Of a stretch of DNA of 13,712 nucleotides, positions 1-6,528 are shown one piece after another; the stretch's first letter is position 1; each line of letters opens with the position of its first letter. A program made the position numbers and the translations under genes. The notes beneath the pieces are model-generated. The model was not told where the DNA came from. It did no database searches and saw only the letters and a program-made list of their open reading frames with translations. Origin of the DNA: Candidatus Faecalibacterium faecipullorum (GTDB lineage: Bacteria > Bacillota > Clostridia > Oscillospirales > Ruminococcaceae); the NCBI GenBank assembly GCA_019118985.1, contig DWXX01000009.1, positions 1 to 13,712 of the forward strand. Reading direction: 5' to 3'.

Positions 1-378
1 CCGTACGGAGATGGGGGAGGGGCGGCGCTCCCGGCGCTGGACACGGGCCTTGGTGTAGGCCCGGTCGGTGTGGAAGCCCGCCTGCCAGCCCGTCAGGCTG
101 GTGGCGTGGCAGCCGATCTCGTTCAGGGCCATGGCCAGCAGGGCGATGCTGATCTGCTCGCCGGTGGCCAGCAGCATATCCATCTCCCGGGCCGAGGGGT
201 TGTGGGTGATCTCCCCCGCCTTGGCGATCAGGTCGTCGGTGGTGTCCCCCTGGGCCGAGACCACCACCACCACGTCGTTGCCCGCGTTGTGGGTGTTGGC
301 CACGATCCGCGCCACGTTGAAAATACGCTCGCGGTCACGCACCGAGCTGCCGCCGAACTTCTGTACGATCAACGCCAT
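1..378 (-). CDS. lysC: Aspartate kinase, N-terminal part (runs off left edge)
   Basis: Aspartokinase phosphorylates L-aspartate in the first step of the Lys/Thr/Met pathway in the cytosol. The 126 visible residues start MALIVQKFGGSSV, the amino-acid-kinase signature with the nucleotide-binding Lys and Gly-Gly-Ser. They continue with VVVVVSAQGDTTDDL (36-50), REMDMLLATGEQ (64-75) and SLTGWQAG (94-101), all typical of aspartokinases. The rest of the kinase domain and the regulatory ACT domains lie outside the window. The ATG at 376-378 is preceded by AGGAGA at 388-393 with 9 nt spacing. It is the last visible gene of the pheB-hom-thrB-lysC operon, 61 bp after thrB. The last 14 residues, after TKARV, are Arg-rich and do not resemble the usual family sequence, so a frameshift or local divergence at the edge is possible. 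Confidence 0.93.
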   Translation of the reverse strand, partial: MALIVQKFGGSSVRDRERIFNVARIVANTHNAGNDVVVVVSAQGDTTDDLIAKAGEITHNPSAREMDMLLATGEQISIALLAMALNEIGCHATSLTGWQAGFHTDRAYTKARVQRRERRPSPISVR

Positions 379-439
379 ACCTTGTCACTCTCCTCTTTCT
401 CTATCCTCTCTATCGTGTGTTGCGCGTGTTGTGCGCGCG

Positions 440-1354
440 TCATGCGATGGTCTCGACCGCCGCGCCGTCGTTGTCGGCGTCCAGCCGCAGCAGGGTAAAG
501 CCCTCGCAGCCGTCCAGCCCTTCCAGCGCGGCCAGGCCCTCTTCCAGCCCGGCGTAGAAGGCGTCGGCGTCGCTGCGTTCGGCCACCGCCATGACGGTGG
601 ACCCTGCGCCCGAGACGTACACCCCCAGCGCGCCGCACCGCCTCGCCAGGTCAAAGACCTCCTTCGAGCCGGGCATCAGCGGGATGCGGTAGGGCTGGTG
701 CAGCCTGTCGCCGGTGGCGATGGGGATCAGCTCGTGCATCCCGCCGCAGAAGGCCGCCGGCAGCAGCGTCGCCCGGGCCAGGTTGTACACCGCGTCCCTG
801 TGAGGCACCTGGGCCGGCAGGGCCGCCCGGGCCGCCTCGGTCAGCAGCTTGTAGTCCGGCACCACCGCCGCAAAGCAGAGGCTCGCATCCACCGCCCGCT
901 TGACCGAATAGACCTGCCCGTCCTCAAAGACGCTGGCGGTCAGCCCGCCCAGCAGGGCCGGGGCGACGTTGTCGGGGTGGCCCTCGATGGCGGTGGCGAG
1001 GGTCAGCAGTTCCTGGGTGTTCAGCACGTCCCCCAGCATCCGGTTGGCGCCCAAAAGCCCCGCGATGATGCAGGCCGAGGACGAGCCCAGCCCCCGCGCC
1101 ATCGGGATGGGGTTGGTCTGGACGATCTTGAGGGGGGGCAGCTTTTTGCCCACCCGCTCGAAGAGGGTCCTGGCCGAGCGGTAGATGAGGTTCGTCTCCC
1201 CCCGGGGGATGCGGGTGCCGTCGGCCGAGGAGATGTCGAGCGCGTCGCTCTCTTCAAACGTCGCGGTGTTGTAGAGGGTCACCGCCAGCCCCACTGCGTC
1301 GAAGCCCGGGCCGACGTTGGCGCTTGTCGCCGGGACGGATACCTTGATCTTCAT
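440..1354 (-). CDS. thrB: Homoserine kinase (GHMP family)
   Basis: Homoserine kinase makes O-phospho-L-homoserine from homoserine and ATP, the precursor of threonine. The 304-residue protein has the usual family length. It opens with MKIKVSVPATSANVGPGFDA, the GHMP N-terminal motif. The ATP-binding glycine/serine loop is P84-MAR-GLGSSS-A94, and a C-terminal GHMP motif GVYVSGAGSTVMAV lies near residues 247-260. The ATG at 1352-1354 follows a purine-rich GAGAGGGGGG SD and lies 14 bp downstream of the hom stop, so the two genes are co-transcribed and perhaps translationally coupled. No thrC (threonine synthase) is visible next to it. It could only lie beyond lysC or elsewhere in the genome. Confidence 0.96.
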   Translation of the reverse strand: MKIKVSVPATSANVGPGFDAVGLAVTLYNTATFEESDALDISSADGTRIPRGETNLIYRSARTLFERVGKKLPPLKIVQTNPIPMARGLGSSSACIIAGLLGANRMLGDVLNTQELLTLATAIEGHPDNVAPALLGGLTASVFEDGQVYSVKRAVDASLCFAAVVPDYKLLTEAARAALPAQVPHRDAVYNLARATLLPAAFCGGMHELIPIATGDRLHQPYRIPLMPGSKEVFDLARRCGALGVYVSGAGSTVMAVAERSDADAFYAGLEEGLAALEGLDGCEGFTLLRLDADNDGAAVETIA

Positions 1355-1368
1355 GCCGCGCCCCCCTC

Positions 1369-2604
1369 TCAGTCTTCGCCGGGCAGCAGCCGGAGGACAA
1401 GGCGTACCCTGCCCCCCACCGCTTCCAGCTTATGTGCCATCCTATCAAGGGCGGGCCCGTCGGCCCGGCTGACCAGGTAGGCGCAGCCGTCGTACCGCTC
1501 GGCCACCAGCTGGCCCTCGCCGCAGATGGCGGCGGCCACCGCCGGGGCGGCCCCCTCTATACCCAGATAGTATGCCGCCGGCTCGGGGTCGGTGAGCATC
1601 CCCTCGGCGGGGGCGGCCTGCTGCCAGAACAGGCTGTCGTGCATCCGCCCCCCGTGCTTGAGGGCGTCCACCACGTCGGCCACCACCGCGCTGGCGGTGG
1701 GCAGCTTGCCGGCGCCCTTGCCGTAGAACACCACGTCCCCCAGCATATCGCCGTGGACCCGCACCGCGTTGAACACGTCGTCCACCCCGGCCAGCTGGTT
1801 CGTTTTGGGGACGAGGCAGGGCTCCACCCCGGCCGCCACCCCGCCGCCGGGCAGCAGCTTCATCCAGGCGATCAGCTTGATGACGCAGCCCAGCTTGTCG
1901 GCCGCCCGCACGTCGGCGGCGGTCACGTCCCGGATGCCCCGGGTGGGGATGTTCTGGGGGTAGATGTGGTGCCCGCAGACCAGCGACGCCAGGATGGCGA
2001 TCTTGCGGCCGGCGTCCCGGCCATCCACATCGTCGCCGGGGTCCTTGGTCTCGGCGTAGCCCAGCTGCTGGGCGATCTTGAGGGCGTCGGCAAAGTCCAT
2101 CCCCTCCCGCGCCATCTTGGTCAGCATGAAGTTGGTGGTGCCGTTGACGATCCCCTCCACCCCGGTGATGACGTTGGCCGCCAGGCACTGGTGCATGGGG
2201 GTGATGATGGGGGTGCCGCCCCCCACCGACGCCTCGAACAAGAAGGCGCAGCCGTTTTCTTTGGCCAGGGCCAGCAGCTCGGCGCCGTAGAGGGCCACCA
2301 TCTCCTTGTTGGAGGTGCATACGCTGCGGCCGCTTGCCAGCGCCTGCTTGACGTAGGGGTAGGCGAAGCGTGTGCCGCCGATGGTCTCGACCACCACCTT
2401 CACCTCGTCGTCCGCCAGGATGGCGTCGATGTTCCTGACGAACAGATGGGCGTCCGGCCGGTCGGAAAAGTCCCGCACGTCCAGGATGTATTTGACCTCC
2501 ACCGGCTCGCCCGCCCGGCGGGCCACGCTGGCGGCGTTGTGCTGCAATACCTCATACACGCCGCTGCCCACCGTGCCAAAGCCTAAAATCGCGATCTTTG
2601 CCAT
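1369..2604 (-). CDS. hom: Homoserine dehydrogenase
   Basis: NAD(P)-dependent reduction of aspartate semialdehyde to homoserine. The Rossmann nucleotide site GFGTVGSG is at residues 8-15. SNKEMVA (98-104) carries catalytic-site Lys100. VNGTTNFML is at 153-161. The signature DP-DDVDGRDAGRK (188-201) carries the conserved acidic residues and Lys201. At 411 residues it is slightly short. The region after about residue 340 (YYLGIEG onward) looks like a reduced C-terminal ACT domain, the usual site of threonine feedback. The ATG at 2602-2604 is preceded by AGGAG and AAGG elements. The gene sits 44 bp after the ACT-domain gene and 14 bp before thrB in one operon. Confidence 0.96.
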   Translation of the reverse strand: MAKIAILGFGTVGSGVYEVLQHNAASVARRAGEPVEVKYILDVRDFSDRPDAHLFVRNIDAILADDEVKVVVETIGGTRFAYPYVKQALASGRSVCTSNKEMVALYGAELLALAKENGCAFLFEASVGGGTPIITPMHQCLAANVITGVEGIVNGTTNFMLTKMAREGMDFADALKIAQQLGYAETKDPGDDVDGRDAGRKIAILASLVCGHHIYPQNIPTRGIRDVTAADVRAADKLGCVIKLIAWMKLLPGGGVAAGVEPCLVPKTNQLAGVDDVFNAVRVHGDMLGDVVFYGKGAGKLPTASAVVADVVDALKHGGRMHDSLFWQQAAPAEGMLTDPEPAAYYLGIEGAAPAVAAAICGEGQLVAERYDGCAYLVSRADGPALDRMAHKLEAVGGRVRLVLRLLPGED

Positions 2605-2648
2605 AAACTGCCTTGCTCCTATCCTCCGTATGGTGCGCTCAGGTGCGG

Positions 2649-3071
2649 TCAGCCCAGCCGGACGGCCACCACCGCCGCCAGCCGCGACAGCCCGGCGGTC
2701 AGCTCGTCCAGCGTCTGCTGCATGGTGCTGGTGCGGATGGTCACCGACACCTGGGCGGTGCCGTTTTCAGGCGTAGCCTGGTTGATGGTGACGATGCTGG
2801 CCCCCGCGTCGCTGATGGCGGCCAGCAGGCTCTGCAGCGCGCCGGTGCGGTCCCGCAGCGTCGCCATGACGGTGACAAGCTCCTGCCCGTTCTCCGAGTC
2901 GAAGATGCAGTCCTTGTATTTATAGTAGGCGCTGCGGGACAGCTCCACCCTGCGGGCGGCGGCGGTGACGCTCTGTTCCTGGCCGCTGGCCAGCAGCTCC
3001 TTGACCCTGATCACCTTCAGAAAGACCTCCGGCAGCACATCGGCGCTGACCAGGTAGAATCGACGCTGCAT
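2649..3071 (-). CDS. pheB: PheB-like ACT domain protein (UPF0735 type)
   Basis: The 140-residue protein matches the PheB/UPF0735 ACT-domain family: an N-terminal helical, helix-turn-helix-like part (about 12-52, with SVTAAARRVELSRSAYYKYKD) followed by one ACT domain (about 66-139, VTVMATLRDRTGALQSLL). ACT domains bind amino acids, and the family is thought to be regulatory, but its exact role is not established. It is the first gene of the hom-thrB-lysC operon, so a role in sensing an aspartate-family product is a reasonable inference. The start is taken as ATG at 3069-3071 because GAGAGG lies 8 nt upstream. An in-frame GTG at 3080 would sit directly against that SD and is unlikely. Confidence 0.88.
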   Translation of the reverse strand: MQRRFYLVSADVLPEVFLKVIRVKELLASGQEQSVTAAARRVELSRSAYYKYKDCIFDSENGQELVTVMATLRDRTGALQSLLAAISDAGASIVTINQATPENGTAQVSVTIRTSTMQQTLDELTAGLSRLAAVVAVRLG

Positions 3072-3110
3072 ACTGTACACCTCTCAAGCACAATTGTTCT
3101 TGCAGGGAAT

Positions 3111-3139
3111 AGAATAACATCCGCCCCCCCGCATTGCAA
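3111..3139 (-). promoter_or_regulatory. Promoter of the pheB-hom-thrB-lysC operon
   Basis: Read on the minus strand: -35 TTGCAA (3134-3139), a 17-bp spacer, and -10 TATTCT (3111-3116) with a TG extension one base upstream. Each hexamer matches 4 of 6 consensus bases. The predicted start is near 3104, which leaves a leader of only about 33 nt. That is too short for a T-box or a classical attenuator. The spacer contains seven consecutive G. An inverted repeat, CATCCG (3145-3150) and CGGATG (3118-3123), flanks the -35 and could be an operator. Confidence 0.6.
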
Positions 3140-3218
3140 GAGGACGGATGCTTTTTCGTCAGATTCTACAGTTTTCTGCCGCGCGCAGCGCGCCCGCCTT
3201 GGCCGAATCCACGGCCGG

Positions 3219-5759
3219 TCAGTCGGTGTCGACGCCGGTGGTATCCACCTCGGCCGGCAGGATGCCGCCGGTGTGGTCGTAGTTGCAGGCGGCGGGCAGG
3301 TCGTCGGCCTTGTAGTAGCCCACCGCGGTGCCGGGGCAGCCGGCTGTGGCCAGCAGGCCGCTCTCGGTGCAGTAGCTGCGCTGCACCACCCCCTCCGCCA
3401 TGGGGAACTCGCGGGGCTCATACCCTTCCTGCACGGTGTTCATCAGGGCCTTCCACGCCTCGACGCAGACCCGGGTCTTGGCCTGGCTGCCCAGGGTGTT
3501 GGTCATGTCGTAGGGCGAGTCGTAACCCCACCACACGGCGGTGACATAGTATGGCGTGCCCCCCACGAACCACAGGTCGCGCTCGTCGGTGGTGGTGCCG
3601 GTCTTGCCGAAGGAGCGCATGTTCCCCGCGGTGGGGTAGCGCCCGCCGGCGGTGCCGGCGCTGCTGTACAATACGTTCTGCAGCAGCTGGTTCATGATGG
3701 TGGCGGTCTGGGGGGTCAGGGCCTGGTAGCTGGTGGCGTTGCTCTCCAGGTAGATGTTGCCGTCCCGGTCCAGCACGCGGGTGTACAGCCGGGGGGTGGT
3801 GTACTGCCCATCGTAGAAGATCTGGAAGGCCGCCGCCAGGGCCATCGGGGTGACGCCGTGGGTCTGGCTGCCCATCACCATGGGGGCGAGGCCGACGTCG
3901 TTGACCGGGTCGAGGGTGTCCAGCTGCAGGGTGTTGTAGACGAAGTTGAAGATGGTGCTGGCCCCCACAAGGTCGCCCACCCGCACCGCGATGGTGTTCA
4001 GCGAGCGGGCCAGGCCGTTCCACAGCGGGACGTCCTGGTTGTCGCCGTAGTTGCCGCCGTAGTTCTTGGGCCAGCTGCGCCAGGCGTTGGGGTAAGCCCG
4101 CAGCGCCTCGTCCGACAGGCCGGACAGCCCGTTGCGCCGGCAGTAGTCGTCGTCCCGGATGACCATGTCGCTCTTGAGGTAGAGGGGGGAGTTGTTGAGC
4201 ATGGTGGACCAGTTGACCAGCCCGTACTCGATGCCCAGGGCATAGGCGCCGATGGGCTTGATGGCCGAGCCGGTCTGCCTTGTGACGTCGTAAGCGCGGT
4301 TGAGGGTCAGGTCCCGGGTCTTTTCGCCCAGGCCCCCCACCATGGCCACCACGTTGCCGTCGTAGTCCAGCATGACCATGGCCGCCTGGGTGCGGACATT
4401 GCGGAAGTAGGTGACGGTGCCGTCGTCGGCGGTGGCGGTCTTGAGGGTGCCGTCGTCGTTGTAGACCGGGATGTCGTCCTCCGCCAGGGCCGACACCTCC
4501 TCTTCATGCCAGCCGGCGGGGAAGTAGGCGTCGTCGGTGTTGAGCATCAGCTGCTCCATCTGGGCCTGGATCTTGGGGTTGACGGTGGCCTCGATGGTAA
4601 AGCCCCCGGTGTAGAGCAGCTGCTGGGCGGCCGCCTCGGTGATGCCCTCCTTGTCCATGATGTCGGCCACCACTTCCTCAAACAGCGCGTCGGTGAAGTA
4701 GGAGTTGTTGGTGGCGGTGGTGGCCGAGGCTTCCTCTTCGGCCAGCACCAGCGGCTGGGCGACGGCCTCGCGGTAGATCTCCTCGGTGATGACCCCCTGG
4801 TCCCACATATTATACAGCACGAAGTTGCGGCGGTTGATCAGGTTCTCGGGGTTGGTGCGGGGGTTGTAGTTGGTGGGGTTCTTGGTGATGGAGGCGATGG
4901 CAGCGCACTCCCACAGGGTGAGCTGGTCCACCTCTTTGCCGAAGTATTCCAGCGCCGCCGTCTGCACACCCTGGATGGTGCCGGTGAAGCTGATGGTGTT
5001 CAGGTACGCTTCCAGGATGGTCTCTTTCGAGTAGTTGCGGTAGAGGGTGTAGGCGCGGTAGATCTCCCGCAGCTTGCGCAGCGCCCCCTCGATGCCGCTG
5101 GCGCTGTCGTCGTCGGTCAGGTTCTTGATCAGCTGCTGCTCGATGGTGGACGCGCCCTGTTTGGAGCTGTAGATGGGGACGATATACTCGTTGATCATCG
5201 CCCCCACCGTCCGCTTGAGGTTGAACCCCGGCTCGGAGTAGAAGTCCTTGTCCTCGGTGCAGATGAAGGCGTACTGCAGGTACTGGGGTATCTGCTCAAG
5301 GTCCACCCACATCCGGTGGCTGCTCGACGAGCGGAGGGTGGCGTACTCGATCTGCGCGCCGGTATCGGGGTCGGTGGCCACCACCACGCTGGACTGGCTC
5401 AGCTCGATCTGGTCAAGGTCCAGCAGGTCGCCGTCGCCGGCGGTAGCCTGCACCACATAAAAGACCATGCAGACGGCCAGCGCGCACCCCGCCATCACCC
5501 CCAGGCAGAACAACGTGGCGATGATGCGGAAGAACCACCGCAGCACCGGGTGGCCCTTTTTCTCCTGTTTCGCTTTTTTCTCCTTCCTGTCCTCTCCGCC
5601 CCGGCGGGGGTCTTTCTGCGGGCCCTGCCCGCCGGGCGTCTGGCCGCCGGCGGAGGGCAGCGCGCGGCGGCTGCGGGCGGTGTTCACCCTGCGCCCCGGC
5701 GCCTCGTGGCCGCCGGCCCCCGCGCCGTCGCTGCGGCGGATGCGCCTCATCTCATTCAT
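3219..5759 (-). CDS. Class A penicillin-binding protein (PBP1A-like glycosyltransferase/transpeptidase)
   Basis: An 846-residue bifunctional enzyme that polymerises lipid II and cross-links peptidoglycan on the outer face of the membrane. It has a basic cytoplasmic tail (1-70), one membrane segment (about 72-104), and a GT51 domain with TEDKDF (Glu169), ASTIEQQLIKN (204-213) and RKLRE (second catalytic Glu232). The transpeptidase domain has S498-AI-K501, S586-LN and K719-TGT. The second GT motif reads QGASTIEQQ where GGSTITQQ is more usual. All catalytic residues are present, so it should be active. The ATG at 5757-5759 is 14 nt from AAGGAGG, an unusually long gap filled by a palindrome. No clear terminator separates it from the downstream pheB operon, so some readthrough is possible. 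Confidence 0.96.
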   Translation of the reverse strand: MNEMRRIRRSDGAGAGGHEAPGRRVNTARSRRALPSAGGQTPGGQGPQKDPRRGGEDRKEKKAKQEKKGHPVLRWFFRIIATLFCLGVMAGCALAVCMVFYVVQATAGDGDLLDLDQIELSQSSVVVATDPDTGAQIEYATLRSSSSHRMWVDLEQIPQYLQYAFICTEDKDFYSEPGFNLKRTVGAMINEYIVPIYSSKQGASTIEQQLIKNLTDDDSASGIEGALRKLREIYRAYTLYRNYSKETILEAYLNTISFTGTIQGVQTAALEYFGKEVDQLTLWECAAIASITKNPTNYNPRTNPENLINRRNFVLYNMWDQGVITEEIYREAVAQPLVLAEEEASATTATNNSYFTDALFEEVVADIMDKEGITEAAAQQLLYTGGFTIEATVNPKIQAQMEQLMLNTDDAYFPAGWHEEEVSALAEDDIPVYNDDGTLKTATADDGTVTYFRNVRTQAAMVMLDYDGNVVAMVGGLGEKTRDLTLNRAYDVTRQTGSAIKPIGAYALGIEYGLVNWSTMLNNSPLYLKSDMVIRDDDYCRRNGLSGLSDEALRAYPNAWRSWPKNYGGNYGDNQDVPLWNGLARSLNTIAVRVGDLVGASTIFNFVYNTLQLDTLDPVNDVGLAPMVMGSQTHGVTPMALAAAFQIFYDGQYTTPRLYTRVLDRDGNIYLESNATSYQALTPQTATIMNQLLQNVLYSSAGTAGGRYPTAGNMRSFGKTGTTTDERDLWFVGGTPYYVTAVWWGYDSPYDMTNTLGSQAKTRVCVEAWKALMNTVQEGYEPREFPMAEGVVQRSYCTESGLLATAGCPGTAVGYYKADDLPAACNYDHTGGILPAEVDTTGVDTD

Positions 5760-5760
5760 A

Positions 5761-5774
5761 GCGATCCGGATCGC
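5761..5774. repeat. 14-bp perfect palindrome between SD and start of the PBP gene
   Basis: GCGATCCGGATCGC is its own reverse complement. It fills the 14-nt gap between AAGGAGG (5774-5780) and the ATG (5757-5759) and overlaps the last G of the SD. It may be a protein-binding site or an mRNA element, or it may be chance. Confidence 0.6.
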
Positions 5775-5819
5775 CTCCTTACCCTTTTCTTATGCGTCCT
5801 TGCAGGTGTTCTATCCTTC

Positions 5820-5873
5820 CCCGCCCCAAAACCGGGGCGGGCCTTGCGTCCTCTTTGCCCCCCGCTGCGGGGG
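5820..5873 (-). other. Two GC-rich hairpins in the PBP gene leader
   Basis: Hairpin one pairs 5859-5864 with 5868-5873 (CCCCCG/CGGGGG). Hairpin two pairs CCCGCCCC (5820-5827) with GGGGCGGG (5834-5841), 8 bp with a 6-nt loop. Both lie inside the predicted 5' UTR of the PBP transcript. Neither is followed by a U-run on the minus strand, so they are not typical terminators. The octamer AGGACGCA also occurs twice in this leader. No known riboswitch class was recognised. Confidence 0.5.
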
Positions 5874-5883
5874 ATACCAGGAT

Positions 5884-5889
5884 ATTATA
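5884..5889 (-). promoter_or_regulatory. Extended -10 promoter for the PBP gene
   Basis: On the minus strand the sequence reads TGCTATAAT, a perfect TATAAT with the TGn extension. No good -35 lies 17 bp upstream, as is common for extended -10 promoters. Predicted start near 5876, giving a leader of about 115 nt. Confidence 0.62.
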
Positions 5890-5928
5890 GCACACTTGGG
5901 CTGTGAAAGTACAGCACCCCGCCGTGAA

Positions 5929-5947
5929 ATTTGGCGCAGATTTGGCG
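5929..5947. repeat. Tandem ATTTGGCG direct repeat
   Basis: ATTTGGCG at 5929-5936 and again at 5940-5947, an 11-bp period of about one helical turn. It lies 40-60 bp upstream of the -10 of the minus-strand PBP promoter and upstream of the plus-strand gene at 6007. The position would suit an activator or shared regulator. The rest of the 5890-6006 gap shows no convincing plus-strand promoter. Confidence 0.4.
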
Positions 5948-6006
5948 TTGATTGTGTGAAAACCGCCTCTTTCGCCCATACTATCGCCGAAAGGAGCCCC
6001 TGCCCT

Positions 6007-6393
6007 ATGCGTAAATTGTGGTATTGCCTGTTTTACGGCCTGTGCGCCTTCACCATCGCCTTCAGCCTGTACTGGATGGCCAGCGCCCCGCCGGCCCGGT
6101 CCGGCCCGTCTGTCCAGCGCGCGCCTTCCGCCTCCAGCCAGCCTTCCGCCCGTGCGGGGGCGCCGGCCCCCGGCGTGCCCGAAAGCGCCGGCGGCGGCTA
6201 CTACCTCTGCGACGAGGGCGGCCGCCTGGCGGTCTACCGCTGCACCGACGACGGCACCCCCCGCGAGCGTCTGGCCCTGACCGACATCTACGTCAACCTC
6301 CTGCCCGAGGCCGACGCCGTCCGCTACAAGTCCGGCTACTACGTCTGGACCCGCCAGGAGCTGGACACCCTGCTGGAGGACCTGGGGGCCTGA
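6007..6393 (+). CDS. Small membrane-anchored protein with BofC-like C-terminal domain
   Basis: A 128-residue protein. One N-terminal membrane helix (about 5-25) precedes a Ser/Ala/Pro-rich linker (26-63), then a compact domain from 65 to 128. That domain (YYLCDEGGRLAVYRC, DIYVNLLPEADA, QELDTLLEDLGA) has the G-x-[IL]-A-V-Y, LP-x-AD and EL-x-x-LLED pattern of the BofC C-terminal domain common in clostridial short membrane proteins. BofC itself is a sporulation checkpoint protein, but family members occur more widely, so function is not assigned. The topology places the domain outside the membrane. AAGGAG (5991-5996) is 10 nt before the ATG. The gene is divergent from the PBP. Confidence 0.8.
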   Translation: MRKLWYCLFYGLCAFTIAFSLYWMASAPPARSGPSVQRAPSASSQPSARAGAPAPGVPESAGGGYYLCDEGGRLAVYRCTDDGTPRERLALTDIYVNLLPEADAVRYKSGYYVWTRQELDTLLEDLGA

Positions 6394-6442
6394 GCGCCCC
6401 CTCAGTCAGCTTCGCTGACAGCTCCCCCGCACGCGGGGGCGC
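6394..6442. repeat. Structured intergenic palindromic repeat (REP/MITE-like)
   Basis: The element begins right after the stop codon. Outer arms GCGCCCCC (6394-6401) and GGGGGCGC (6435-6442) are perfect complements. Between them GTCAGC-TTC-GCTGAC (6405-6419) forms a hairpin, and CCCCCG/CGGGGG (6424-6439) offers a competing hairpin. From memory, this CAGTCAGC-loop-GCTGACAGCTCCC core resembles a repeat common between genes of gut Clostridia. Only one copy is in this window, so dispersal cannot be shown here. There is no T-run after it, so it is not a standard terminator. Confidence 0.6.
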
Positions 6443-6463
6443 CTGAAATGAAAGGATCAAAGA

Positions 6464-6492
6464 TTGACAGCCCGGCCTTGTTAGGTTATACT
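6464..6492 (+). promoter_or_regulatory. Near-consensus sigma-A promoter of the SDR-like gene
   Basis: TTGACA (6464-6469), a 17-bp spacer, then TATACT (6487-6492). That is 6/6 and 5/6 matches with ideal spacing. Predicted start near 6499. The strength suggests the downstream gene is, or was, highly expressed unless repressed. Confidence 0.85.
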
Positions 6493-6508
6493 GACTTGTA
6501 AGTATAAC
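6485..6508. promoter_or_regulatory. Perfect inverted-repeat operator over the -10
   Basis: GTTATACT (6485-6492), 8-bp spacer, AGTATAAC (6501-6508): a perfect dyad that contains the -10 hexamer and spans the predicted start site. A repressor bound here would block RNA polymerase. The dimension suits a dimeric winged-helix or TetR-type repressor. An HxlR/MarR-type regulator, which often controls oxidoreductase genes, is a guess. No regulator gene is adjacent. Confidence 0.65.
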
Positions 6509-6528
6509 ACCAGACAGGAGGGATTTTT

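Noticed and set aside
3072..3104. Possible attenuator or T-box ahead of the threonine-branch operon
   Set aside because: The predicted leader is only about 33 nt with no hairpin plus T-run and no T-box motif.
3118..3155. Terminator-like CATCCG...CGGATG followed by CTTTTT on the plus strand
   Set aside because: No plus-strand gene lies upstream and the loop is 21 nt. The same arms overlap the minus-strand promoter and are better read as a possible operator.
2613..5906. Very long open frame (over 1000 codons) on the plus strand opposite the PBP gene
   Set aside because: It is the antisense of a gene with all PBP motifs. Its translation is low-complexity Gly/Val/His/Arg-rich, as expected from GC-rich antisense DNA.
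5954..5984. GTGAAA-17-TACTAT as a promoter for the gene at 6007
   Set aside because: Only 4/6 matches each, and the implied start would fall on the SD itself.
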